Positions 26,262-34,022 of a stretch of DNA of 64,000 nucleotides are shown here, in pieces. A program made the translations under genes and the position numbers. Numbering within the stretch: position 1 is the stretch's first letter; the number at the start of each line of letters is the position of its first letter. The notes under the pieces are model-generated. The model made no database searches and was not told the origin of the DNA. It saw nothing but the letters and a program-made list of their open reading frames with translations. The stretch comes from Paractinoplanes atraurantiacus (GTDB lineage Bacteria > Actinomycetota > Actinomycetes > Mycobacteriales > Micromonosporaceae). Where the stretch lies: assembly GCF_900215205.1 (NCBI RefSeq), contig NZ_OBDY01000031.1:1-64000 (forward strand), given 5' to 3'.

Positions 26262-27401
26262 ATGGGCACAACCCACGGCCCGAAGCGGGTCGCGCTCTGG
26301 GTCGGTGCGATCACCGTCGGCGCCGCCGCCGCGCTGACCGCCACCGCTCCCGCCCTGGCCGCTCCGGTCAGCGTCGGCGGTGGCACTCTCGACTGGGGCT
26401 TCAAGGCGTCGTTCCGCGCGTACGTCTCCACCGGCAACGGCAACCCGCCGATCGCGGTCAGCAACGGCGCCGTCCGCAACGCCGACGGGACGTTCGCCTT
26501 CGCGGCCAAGAGCGGCACGTACGACGCCGCCGCCGGCACGGCCGAGGTGAAGTACGGCGGCACCCTCGTCTTCTCCTACCCGGCCCACCTCTTCGAGATC
26601 ACCGTCTCCAACCCCACCGTCGTGGTGGACGGCGACGGCACCGGCTCGCTGAAGGCCGATGTGGACCTCGAGGCCAACAACGGCACCACGGACCAGCACC
26701 TGGTGCAGGCCGAGGTGGCCACCCTGGTGACCACGGCCCCGTCGGTCGAGGGCGGTGCCGTCAAGTTCTCGAACCTGGGCGCCACCCTGACCGCCGCGGG
26801 CGCCAGCGCCTTCGCCGGCTTCTACACCGCCGGCACGGCGCTCGACCCGGTCACGGCGTCGGCCTCCGCCTCGGCGACCGACCCGACGGACCCCACCGGC
26901 CCGACCGACCCCGGTCAGGGCGGCAACTCGGCGTCGCAGACGATCAAGGCGGCGGTCACCGGAGGCGCGTTGACGCTGACCTCCTCCGGCGCGCAGGTGG
27001 CCCTCTCGGCGGCGACGCCGGGCCAGTCCGCGACCGGAAACCTGAACGCGGTCACGGTCAGCGACCTGCGCGGCACCAACGCCGGCTGGGACCTGGTCGG
27101 CCAGGTCACCGACTTCACGTCGGCCGCCGGCGGCGCCATCCCGGCGAACAATCTCGGTTGGACGCCGACCGCGGCGGTTGCGAGCAGCAGCCTGAAGGCT
27201 GCCGCGGGCGTGCGGAACGCGGTCACCCCGGGCAGCCCGGCTGCCCCCGGCTCCGGCCTGGGCACCAGCCACACCCTCTGCAAGGCCGCGACGGGGAGCA
27301 GCCTCGGCAGCTCCACCTGCGGCGCGGCGCTCGAGCTCGGCGTGCCCGAGTCCAGCGCGGCCGGTGAGTACAGCGCCGTGCTCACCCTGACGCTCGCCTG
27401 A
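26262..27401 (+). CDS. htaA: secreted HtaA haem-binding domain fused to a WxL-like cell-wall domain
   Basis: The 379-residue protein has a signal peptide (TATAPALAAPV). An HtaA domain of about 165 residues follows (GGGTLDWGFKASFRAYV, YPAHLFEITVSNPTVVVDGDG, LGATLTAAGASAFAGFYTAG). After a PTDPTGPTDPGQGG linker comes a domain with WxL features: LNAVTVSDLRGTNAGWDLVGQV, IPANNLGWTP and a closing YSAVLTLTLA. HtaA domains bind haem; WxL domains bind peptidoglycan or a WxL-interacting partner, and such a partner is encoded next. GAAGGA before 26262 supports this start over the ATG at 26247. Confidence 0.8.
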   Translation: MGTTHGPKRVALWVGAITVGAAAALTATAPALAAPVSVGGGTLDWGFKASFRAYVSTGNGNPPIAVSNGAVRNADGTFAFAAKSGTYDAAAGTAEVKYGGTLVFSYPAHLFEITVSNPTVVVDGDGTGSLKADVDLEANNGTTDQHLVQAEVATLVTTAPSVEGGAVKFSNLGATLTAAGASAFAGFYTAGTALDPVTASASASATDPTDPTGPTDPGQGGNSASQTIKAAVTGGALTLTSSGAQVALSAATPGQSATGNLNAVTVSDLRGTNAGWDLVGQVTDFTSAAGGAIPANNLGWTPTAAVASSSLKAAAGVRNAVTPGSPAAPGSGLGTSHTLCKAATGSSLGSSTCGAALELGVPESSAAGEYSAVLTLTLA

Positions 27402-27423
27402 TCTGCCGAGGCGGGACCTGAGA

Positions 27424-27456
27424 CCGGCCGGGGATACCGAAATTATCCCCGGCCGG
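27424..27456. terminator. strong 13-bp hairpin between htaA-WxL and the next gene
   Basis: CCGGCCGGGGATA (27424-27436) and TATCCCCGGCCGG (27444-27456) are perfect inverted arms around a 7-nt loop. There is no T-run. It may attenuate transcription into the downstream genes, or protect the htaA mRNA 3' end so that htaA is expressed above the genes behind it. Confidence 0.7.
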
Positions 27457-27479
27457 CTTGGTACATCGTAAGGAGCAAC

Positions 27480-28460
27480 ATGATCGTCCGAGGCGCGCTG
27501 GCCGCGGTTCTTCTGTTACTGCTGGTCCCGGCGCCCGCGCAGGCGGCGCCCGTCATCCAGAAGGAAGAGGGCGTGCGCTGGTCCGTGCAGCCCTCCACCG
27601 CGAAGGGCCCGGACGGCCGCGACTACATCACCCGGCGGGCCACACCCGGCGAGCGGCTCACCGACTACGTCGGCATCACCAACCTGACGACCAAACCCTT
27701 GACCTTCAAGGTGTACGGAACGGACGCGTACACGACCGAGGACGGCTCGTTCGCGCTGCTCGCCGCGGCGCGGAAGCCCACCGACGTCGGCTCGTGGATC
27801 GGCCTGGCCGCGACCAGGTACACCGTTCCCGCCAACACCCGGCTCGACGTGCCGTTCTCGGTCACCGTGCCGGCCAACGCGACCCCCGGCGACCACGCCG
27901 GCGGGGTGGTCACCTCCATCGCCCAGGAGACGATCGGCGCCAACGGCCAGAAGGTGCTGGTCGACCAGCGCGTCGCCGCCCGCGTCTACCTGACCGTGGC
28001 CGGTGCGGTCGCGCCGCGGCTGACCATCGACAACGTCCGCATGGAGTACCACCAGTCGGCCAACCCGGCCGACGGCGGCTCGATGACCGTGCGCTATCTC
28101 GTGCGCAACGCCGGGAACCTGCGGCTGAGCGGCACCGGCTCGGTCAAGGTGACCGGCCCGTTCGGCTGGAAGCTCGCCCAGACCGGCGCCATGGACATCC
28201 CGGAGCTGCTGCCCGGCGGCTCCATCACCATCACCGAGAAGATCACCGGCGTCCAGCCGACCGTGCGCCTGGCGGCCAATGTCGACGTCCAGCCGGTGTA
28301 TTTCGCCGAGAAGCTCCCGGCGGTCGCCCGCGCCACCAACGTGTGGGCGTGGCCGTGGGCACTGATCGCCGTCATCGGTGCCGCCCTGCTCTACGTCGCT
28401 TTCCGGTTCGCCCGCCGTCGCCGCAAGCCCACCCCACTCGCCAAGGACGTGACCCCATGA
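27480..28460 (+). CDS. WxL-interacting / DUF916-like membrane-anchored surface protein
   Basis: The 326-residue protein has a signal peptide (LLLLLVPAPAQAAP) and two beta-sandwich domains. RRATPGERLTDYVGITNLT, the VPFSVTVPANATPGDHAGGVV region and VAARVYLTVAG resemble WxL-interacting DUF916 proteins. A C-terminal membrane helix (PWALIAVIGAALLYVAF) and basic tail follow. In firmicutes such proteins dock WxL proteins to the wall. Here it follows a WxL-bearing HtaA protein and overlaps haem oxygenase by 4 nt, so it probably organises surface haem capture. AAGGAG precedes the ATG. Confidence 0.78.
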   Translation: MIVRGALAAVLLLLLVPAPAQAAPVIQKEEGVRWSVQPSTAKGPDGRDYITRRATPGERLTDYVGITNLTTKPLTFKVYGTDAYTTEDGSFALLAAARKPTDVGSWIGLAATRYTVPANTRLDVPFSVTVPANATPGDHAGGVVTSIAQETIGANGQKVLVDQRVAARVYLTVAGAVAPRLTIDNVRMEYHQSANPADGGSMTVRYLVRNAGNLRLSGTGSVKVTGPFGWKLAQTGAMDIPELLPGGSITITEKITGVQPTVRLAANVDVQPVYFAEKLPAVARATNVWAWPWALIAVIGAALLYVAFRFARRRRKPTPLAKDVTP

Positions 28461-29110
28461 GCGATTTCGCCGCCCGTCTTCGCCGCGCCACCATGGTCGA
28501 GCACCGTGAGGCCGAGAACCGCAGCTTCATCTCGCGCCTGATGGCCGGTTCGGTGCCCCGCGAGGGTTTCGCCGCCCTCACCGCGCAGTACCTCCACATC
28601 TACCGCGAGCTCGAAGCGGCCGCTGTCGCCATGTGCGCGAACGAGCACGGTCGCGCGTTCGCCGATCCGGCGCTGTTCCGGGTGAAGACGCTCGAAGCCG
28701 ACCTGGCCCACCTGTACGGCCCGGGCTGGGAGACCGAGATCGTGCCGACCGAAGCAACCGTGCACTACGTCGAGCGTTTACGGTCGTTCGCGCACGACAG
28801 CGCACCGCATTTCATCGCCCACCACTACGTGCGCTACCTGGGCGATCTGAGCGGCGGCCGGCTCGTCGGCAAGTCCGTGGCCCAGACCTACGCGCTGGGC
28901 CGCGCCGGCACGCGGTTCTACTCGTTCGACGGCATCGAGGACGCCCGCACGTACAAGATCGCGTACCGGGCGCGGCTCGACGCGCTGCCCTTCTCCGACG
29001 AGGAGGCCGCCACCACGATCGACGAGGCCCAGCTGGCGTTCCGCCTCAACGCGGCCGTCTTCTCCGAGCTCGGCACCGCATACCCGGAGGATGTCGTCCC
29101 GGCCGCCTGA
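28457..29110 (+). CDS. hmuO: biliverdin-producing haem oxygenase
   Basis: The 217-residue cytoplasmic enzyme cleaves haem to biliverdin, iron and CO. The proximal haem ligand is His16 in MVEHREAE. The distal-helix glycines appear in HHYVRYLGDLSGGRLVGKSVAQ, and FYSFDGI and AYRARLDALPFSDEE are family features. The ATG overlaps the stop of the surface-protein gene. With the import genes it completes iron extraction from haem. Confidence 0.92.
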   Translation: MSDFAARLRRATMVEHREAENRSFISRLMAGSVPREGFAALTAQYLHIYRELEAAAVAMCANEHGRAFADPALFRVKTLEADLAHLYGPGWETEIVPTEATVHYVERLRSFAHDSAPHFIAHHYVRYLGDLSGGRLVGKSVAQTYALGRAGTRFYSFDGIEDARTYKIAYRARLDALPFSDEEAATTIDEAQLAFRLNAAVFSELGTAYPEDVVPAA

Positions 29111-29114
29111 CCGC

Positions 29115-29486
29115 CTACACCTCGAGCGTCTGCTCGATGATCCGGAGCTTGTGGCGGGCCATCGCCAGGTTGGCGTTGTCCCGCCGCAGCACCAGATAGA
29201 TGAACAGGCCCTGCCCGTTGCGCCCGGTCACCGGCCGCATCAGGTGATATTGCGTGTCCAACGTGACCAGGATGTCCTCGATACCCTCCTGGATGCCGAG
29301 CATGTCCATCGTGCGCAGCTTGGCCCGGAGGACCTCGGTGTTGACCGCGGCCGCCACCGACACGTCGAGCTCGTTGGTGCCGCCCGCCGTGCCGAGCGCC
29401 ATACCGCTGCCGTGATCGACGACGGCCGCTCCGATCGCCCCGCCGACCTGCAGCGCGTCCTTGAGCGCCACGTCCATCTCCGCCAT
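29115..29486 (-). CDS. roadblock/LC7-domain protein
   Basis: The 123-residue protein is a single roadblock/LC7 domain: LKDALQVGGAIGAAVVDHGSGMALG followed by VAAAVNTEVLRAKLRTM. In actinomycetes such proteins often act with Ras-like GTPases of conservon-type signalling units, but no GTPase or histidine kinase is adjacent here. GGAGGG before the ATG at 29486 supports the start. Its 3' end faces the haem oxygenase gene. Confidence 0.82.
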   Translation of the reverse strand: MAEMDVALKDALQVGGAIGAAVVDHGSGMALGTAGGTNELDVSVAAAVNTEVLRAKLRTMDMLGIQEGIEDILVTLDTQYHLMRPVTGRNGQGLFIYLVLRRDNANLAMARHKLRIIEQTLEV

Positions 29487-29609
29487 GTCCGACCCTCCAC
29501 AGTGTCGTCGCCTGACCCGATGGTGTCCGACTTTTTCGATACGTCGTCGCACTCGCTGTCCGGTCCGCTCCGCGCTGTGAGGCGAAGCTCATTCCGTACG
29601 CCGGAGAAG

Positions 29610-29625
29610 TTGCAGTTGTTTGCAA
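29610..29625. promoter_or_regulatory. inverted repeat before the ArsR-type regulator
   Basis: TTGCA and TGCAA arms enclose GTTGTT, 22 nt before the start codon of the ArsR-type gene. This is a plausible autoregulatory operator, but the arms are short. Confidence 0.35.
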
Positions 29626-29647
29626 TTCGGGTCTTTATGGAGTGCGC

Positions 29648-29968
29648 GTGTCGGTGCCGCTGTATCAGGCGAAGGCGGAGATGTTCCGGGTCCTCGGTCA
29701 TCCGGTCCGCATCCGCGTCCTCGAGCTCCTGCAGGACGGCCCGCGCCCCGTGCGCCATCTGCTGACCGAGATCGACATCGAGGCCTCCGGCCTGTCGCAG
29801 CAGCTGGCGGTCCTCCGGCGGGCCGGCGTGGTGGTCTCCTTCCGGGACAAAGGCCTGGTGATGTACGCCTTGAGCACCACCGCCGTGGCCGACCTGCTGG
29901 CCGCGGGGCGGCGCATCCTGCGCGAGGTGCTGACCGACCGGGACGAGCTGCTCAAGCTCCTGTCTTGA
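29648..29968 (+). CDS. ArsR-family winged-helix transcriptional regulator
   Basis: The 106-residue protein has the ArsR fold: YQAKAEMFRVLGHPVRIRVLELLQDGPRPV, recognition helix ASGLSQQLAVLRRAGVV, and wing SFRDKGLVMYAL. I see no CxC metal-sensing motif in helix 3, so the signal may not be a metal. The GTG at 29648 has GGAG 5 nt upstream; the GTG at 29642 overlaps that site. The last 17 nt overlap the convergent TPR-protein gene. Confidence 0.82.
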   Translation: MSVPLYQAKAEMFRVLGHPVRIRVLELLQDGPRPVRHLLTEIDIEASGLSQQLAVLRRAGVVVSFRDKGLVMYALSTTAVADLLAAGRRILREVLTDRDELLKLLS

Positions 29969-31469
29969 TCACCGAGACGGCACTGACCGGCGTGGGGTTG
30001 AGCCGGCTCATGGTGGTGCCCTTGTCACCCCAGGAGCCGTCGGCCCAGCGCGCTTCCCGCTCGGCGAGCAGCGCGTTGTAGGTCGCGCTGGTCAGCCGGT
30101 CGAGCCGCAGACTCCAGGTGACGCCGGTGCCTTCGGGCTTGGTGGACCCCAGATAGATGGTGTACGGGGCGGCGACTCCCTCGACGATGTCCACCTTCCC
30201 GTCGAGATAGCAGCGCCCGTTCACACAGACGAGCACAGCAACGACAGTGCCGGTCGCCTTGACATCAGCGGCGGAGACGGTGAAGCGCGCGTCGAACGGG
30301 TACGGCACTTTGCTCCCACCGGCCGGTGCCACGATGCGGGTGGTCGTCTTGGCAGCCGGGATCGGGGCTACGGGCTTCGCCGGCGGTGTCGCGACCGGCG
30401 CGCTCGTCTGCGGCCGATCGGCCGACGGCGCAGCGGTTGCCGCCGTTGTCCCGGTCCTGGCCGCGGCCGTCGAGGGCGTTGCCGGCCGGGCCGAGGGCGC
30501 GGCCGGCGGCACGGCGGCCGGCGGCGCCTGCGTCGGGGTCTGGACCTGCGCCGCTGCCTCCGAGGCGGCGGGAGCCGCAGCGGGCTCCGCGGGCTCTCCG
30601 GGCCGCGCGAGAACGGCCGTCGCCGCGATCACCGAGCCGACCAGGATCCCCGCCGCCGCGATGATCCAGGATTTCCGGCTCGAGGTCCCTGGCACGACGG
30701 CCGAGCTGATCGGTGTGCCAGAGGTGAGAAGCGGCGCCTTGGAGGGCGGAAGCGGCGCGGCCGGCCCGGGAAGTGCCGTGTTCGAGGGCGGAAGCGGCGC
30801 GCCCGACGCGGGGAACGGCGTGTTCGAGGGCGGAAGGGGCGCGCCGGACGCGGAGAGCGGTGGGGCGGGCGTGGGCACTGGCGTGTTCGATTCGGGCAGC
30901 GGTGGGATCGGCTTCTGCGGTGGCGCCGGGATCGGGGATGTAGCCGGCGGTGCGTCCGGAATGGTGATCAGCGGTGGCGCGCCCTCGTTGGCCGCGCCTG
31001 CCGTCTCGGTGCCGGCGGCCAGGTAGGCGCGGGCGTGCTCGACCACCCAGTGGTCCTGGCCGAGGGCCGCTGGGCCGTTGGCGGTCACCTCGGCGAAGCT
31101 GGTTCGGGCCACGTGGCGGTTGCCGAGCTCCTCGGCCACGGTGCCCAGGTCGTACGCCAGCATGACGGCGAGGGGATCGGACGGGGCCAGCCGATGGGCC
31201 GCGGCGCGGGCCTCCTCCAGGAGGCGGCGGGCGGACATCGGGTCGCCGGCCTGTGAGCGCAGCGTGGCCAGGTCGCGCATCGCCGCCAGCAGCTCCGGGT
31301 CGCCCTCGGCCAGGGCCGCGCGGTTGCTCTCCACTGCCCGTTCGAGCAGCTCGCGCGCACCCTCGGGGTCTCCCGCCCCGGCCAGATCCTGAGCCTTCTT
31401 CCGTGCCTGGGGGAGCGCGTTGATCTCGAACACCACGCCATGCTGCCCGTCGATGGCGTCCGGCGCCAC
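29952..31469 (-). CDS. membrane protein with N-terminal TPR-like region and proline-rich linker, function unknown
   Basis: The 505-residue protein starts with TPR-like helices (ARKKAQDLAGAGDPEGARELLERAV; LRSQAGDPMSARRLLEEARAAA) over the first 160 residues. A long Pro/Ser linker contains imperfect repeats of GAPLPPSNT, then one membrane helix (WIIAAAGILVGSVIAATAVLA), another Ala/Pro linker, and an exported beta-rich C-terminal domain (VAVLVCVNGRCYLDGKVDIVEG) with a likely disulfide. I do not recognise the C-terminal family. The GTG start lies 7 nt after the monooxygenase stop, so translation may be coupled. Confidence 0.65.
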   Translation of the reverse strand: MAPDAIDGQHGVVFEINALPQARKKAQDLAGAGDPEGARELLERAVESNRAALAEGDPELLAAMRDLATLRSQAGDPMSARRLLEEARAAAHRLAPSDPLAVMLAYDLGTVAEELGNRHVARTSFAEVTANGPAALGQDHWVVEHARAYLAAGTETAGAANEGAPPLITIPDAPPATSPIPAPPQKPIPPLPESNTPVPTPAPPLSASGAPLPPSNTPFPASGAPLPPSNTALPGPAAPLPPSKAPLLTSGTPISSAVVPGTSSRKSWIIAAAGILVGSVIAATAVLARPGEPAEPAAAPAASEAAAQVQTPTQAPPAAVPPAAPSARPATPSTAAARTGTTAATAAPSADRPQTSAPVATPPAKPVAPIPAAKTTTRIVAPAGGSKVPYPFDARFTVSAADVKATGTVVAVLVCVNGRCYLDGKVDIVEGVAAPYTIYLGSTKPEGTGVTWSLRLDRLTSATYNALLAEREARWADGSWGDKGTTMSRLNPTPVSAVSVIKTGA

Positions 31470-31476
31470 CCCGGGG

Positions 31477-32598
31477 TCAGGACGGCTGCGGCGCGGTGAA
31501 CAGGGTGACGAGGCTTCCGGGGGTGTTGGCGCCGGTGACCAGTTCGAAGTCGCGGGCCGCCTCGACGGCCTCGGCCTCGGAGCGGGGGAACAGGGCGCTC
31601 TCGTACTCGGTCAAGGCGGCCTCGATGTCGTCCGGGTGGGCGGCGATCGCCTTGGCCAGCTCGGCGCCGTCGTACATGGCCAGGTTGGCTCCTTCGCCGT
31701 TGGGCGGGGACAGGTGGGCGGCGTCGCCCAGCAGGGTCACGCCGGGAGTCCGGGGCCAACGGTGGCCGATGGGCAGGGCGAAGATCGGGCGCAGCACCGG
31801 CGGGGTCTCGCCGTCGGTGATCAGGGCGGTGAGCTCCGGCGCCCAGCCGGCGAACTCGGCGGCCACGCGGGCGGTGGCCGCGGCGGCGTCGGTGAAGTCG
31901 ATCGCGGCGAACCACTCCTGGGGGCGGGCCAGCGAGACGTACGTGTGCAGCACGCCGTTCGCCTCACGGTGGGCCTGGATGCCGCGGCCGGGCTCGGGAG
32001 CCAGCAACGCGCCCTCGCCGACCGCCTTCGCGGCGGCCGGGTGGCGCTCGTCGGCGTCGTACAGGTAGGTCTCGACGAACGAGGTGCCGTAGTACGCGGG
32101 CTTGGCCTCGGAGAGCAGCGGGCGTACGCGGGACCAGGCACCGTCCGCGCCGACCAGCACCTCGGCCGTGACGGTGGAGCCGCCGGCGAACGTGACCTCG
32201 TGGCGGCCGTCGCCGAGCGCGCGGACGCCGGTGACCTTGTGGCCCCACCGCACGGTGCCCTCGGGCAGGGAGTCGAGCAGCAGGCGCCGCAGGTCGCCGC
32301 GGAGGATCTCGGGGCGGTGGCCGGTGCCGTCGTCGGGCTGGTCGAGCAGGACCGTGCCGTCGTGGGCGAGGACGCGCGTGGCCTCGGCGCCGCTGTGGAC
32401 GAGGGCGCGGAACTGGTCGTACAGGCAAGCGTCTTTCAATGCCTGTTGGCCGTTGTGCTCGTGGATGTCGAGCTGGCCGCCCTGCGTGCGGGCGGCGGCG
32501 GACTCGTCGGCCTCGTAGACGGTGGCGGCGATGCCGTTGACGTGCAGGACGCGGGCGAGCGTGAGGCCGCCGAGGCCGGCCCCGATGATCGTGATCAT
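31477..32598 (-). CDS. FAD-dependent monooxygenase, TetX/PHBH type
   Basis: The 373-residue flavoprotein has the dinucleotide-binding motif MITIIGAGLGGLTLARVLH, the mid-sequence VLVGADGAWSRVR (DG motif) and the FAD-ribityl site LLGDAAHLSPPNGEGANLAMYDG. The layout is that of class A hydroxylases close to TetX-like enzymes, which hydroxylate aromatic or tetracycline-like compounds using NAD(P)H and oxygen. It diverges from a TetR regulator with two palindromic operators between them, so it is probably induced by its substrate, which is unknown. Confidence 0.85.
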   Translation of the reverse strand: MITIIGAGLGGLTLARVLHVNGIAATVYEADESAAARTQGGQLDIHEHNGQQALKDACLYDQFRALVHSGAEATRVLAHDGTVLLDQPDDGTGHRPEILRGDLRRLLLDSLPEGTVRWGHKVTGVRALGDGRHEVTFAGGSTVTAEVLVGADGAWSRVRPLLSEAKPAYYGTSFVETYLYDADERHPAAAKAVGEGALLAPEPGRGIQAHREANGVLHTYVSLARPQEWFAAIDFTDAAAATARVAAEFAGWAPELTALITDGETPPVLRPIFALPIGHRWPRTPGVTLLGDAAHLSPPNGEGANLAMYDGAELAKAIAAHPDDIEAALTEYESALFPRSEAEAVEAARDFELVTGANTPGSLVTLFTAPQPS

Positions 32599-32613
32599 GA
32601 TGGATTCCCTCTC

Positions 32614-32651
32614 TGGAACGTTGTTCCAAACTAGCTTGGAACGGCGTTCCG
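32614..32651. promoter_or_regulatory. pair of TetR-type operators
   Basis: TGGAACGTTGTTCCA (32614-32628) is a palindrome with core GGAAC-N3-GTTCC, repeated as GGAACGGCGTTCC (32638-32650). Centres are 23 bp apart, about two helical turns. They sit between the divergent monooxygenase and TetR genes and are probably bound by that regulator. Confidence 0.75.
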
Positions 32652-32670
32652 GGCATGTCAAGATGGGGAA

Positions 32671-33339
32671 GTGGCGACTAGGACGCGAAACACAGACGAC
32701 GCGCTCTCGGCCGAGCGCATCGTCGGCACGGCGATCGAGATGCTCGACGAGGCCGGCGAGGGCGGGCTGACCTTCCGGGCGCTCGCCGCGCGGCTGCGGA
32801 CCGGGGCCGGCGCCATCTACTGGCACGTGGCGAACAAGGACGAGCTGCTCTCCGCGGCCACCGCGCAGGTGCTGGCCGGCGCGATCGCGGCCGAGGTGGC
32901 CGAGCACGCGCCCGAGGAGGCGATCCGGGCGCTGGCCCGGGGGGTCTTCGACGCGATCGACGAGCACCCGTGGGCGGGCACCCAGCTGTCCCGCGTGCCG
33001 GTCCAGCCGGTCATGCTGCGCATCTTCGAGCGCCTCGGGCGGCAGATCCAGGCGCTCGGCGTGCCCGCGGCCGACCAGTTCACCTGGGCGTCGGCGCTGC
33101 TCAACTACATCCTGGGCGTGGCCGGGCAGAACGCCGCGCTGGCCCGCGCGGTGGCGCCGGGCACGAACCGGCCCGAGTTCCTCGGCGCGATCGCCTCGGA
33201 GTGGGCGGGTCTGGACGCGGCCGAGTTCCCGTTCATCCGGTCCGTCGCCGGCCAACTGCCGGCCCACGACGACCGCGACCAGTTCCTGGCCGGCATCGAC
33301 CTCATCCTGGCCGGCATCGCCGCCGCGCGCGGTCAGTAG
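32671..33339 (+). CDS. TetR/AcrR-family transcriptional regulator
   Basis: The 222-residue regulator has an N-terminal helix-turn-helix (AERIVGTAIEMLDEAGEGGLTFRALA and the recognition segment TGAGAIYWHVANKDELL) and a TetR_C-like ligand domain (HPWAGTQLSRVPVQPVMLRIFE). The YWHV element places it near the TetR/TetR_C branch. It probably represses itself and the divergent FAD monooxygenase. It starts at GTG 32671. The final 7 nt overlap a convergent SDR gene. Confidence 0.88.
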   Translation: MATRTRNTDDALSAERIVGTAIEMLDEAGEGGLTFRALAARLRTGAGAIYWHVANKDELLSAATAQVLAGAIAAEVAEHAPEEAIRALARGVFDAIDEHPWAGTQLSRVPVQPVMLRIFERLGRQIQALGVPAADQFTWASALLNYILGVAGQNAALARAVAPGTNRPEFLGAIASEWAGLDAAEFPFIRSVAGQLPAHDDRDQFLAGIDLILAGIAAARGQ

Positions 33340-34022
33340 GTGGCGCGGCCGCCGCTGATGTCGTAGACGGCGCCGGTCGAGAACGAGACCCGGTCCGAGG
33401 CGAGCCAGGCGATCAGCTCGGCCACCTCGGACGCCTGGCCGGTGCGTTTCATCGGGATGAGGCTGGTGATGTGGGCCAGGGCCTCGGGCGAGGTGGCGGC
33501 GTTCATCGGGGTCTCGATGACGGCCGGTGCGATCGCGTTGGCCAGCACGCCGGTGGTGGCGAGCTCCTTGCCCAGCGACTTGGTCAGGGCGATCACGGCC
33601 GCCTTGGAGGCCGAGTAGGGCGACATGTACGGGTTGCCGTCCTTGCCGGCGATGCTGGCGAGGTTGACGATCCGGCCCCACCCACGTTCGATCATGCCGG
33701 GCACGAAGGCCTGACAGGTGTTGAACGTGCCCATCACGTTCACCTCGAAGGTGCGGCTGAAGCCGTCCAGCGGAATCTCCCACAGCGGCCCATTCGGCCC
33801 GACGATTCCGGCCGAGTTCACCAAAATGTCGATTTGTCCAACCTGGGTGGCGGCGGCGCTCACGGCGGAAGCGTCGGTGACGTCGACGGTGAACGACGCG
33901 CCCGGAGCAAGATCCCATGTGATGACGTCGATGCCGTCGGCGGCCAATCGGGTGGCGGCGGCCGCGCCGAGACCGCTCATACCGCCGGTGATGACAGCGG
34001 TACGTCGCTCAGTGCGACTCAC
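33333..34022 (-). CDS. short-chain dehydrogenase/reductase, sugar-acid cluster
   Basis: The 229-residue classical SDR shows the cofactor motif VITGGMSGLGAAAA, NSAG in DILVNSAGIVG, catalytic Ser in NLASIAG and YSASK. The Asp in ITWDLAP after strand 2 suggests NAD preference. It starts at GTG and overlaps the end of the IlvD/Edd-type gene by 14 nt, so both are translated from one mRNA read away from the IclR regulator. It probably oxidises a sugar or keto-deoxy sugar acid in that pathway. Confidence 0.85.
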   Translation of the reverse strand: MSRTERRTAVITGGMSGLGAAAATRLAADGIDVITWDLAPGASFTVDVTDASAVSAAATQVGQIDILVNSAGIVGPNGPLWEIPLDGFSRTFEVNVMGTFNTCQAFVPGMIERGWGRIVNLASIAGKDGNPYMSPYSASKAAVIALTKSLGKELATTGVLANAIAPAVIETPMNAATSPEALAHITSLIPMKRTGQASEVAELIAWLASDRVSFSTGAVYDISGGRATY

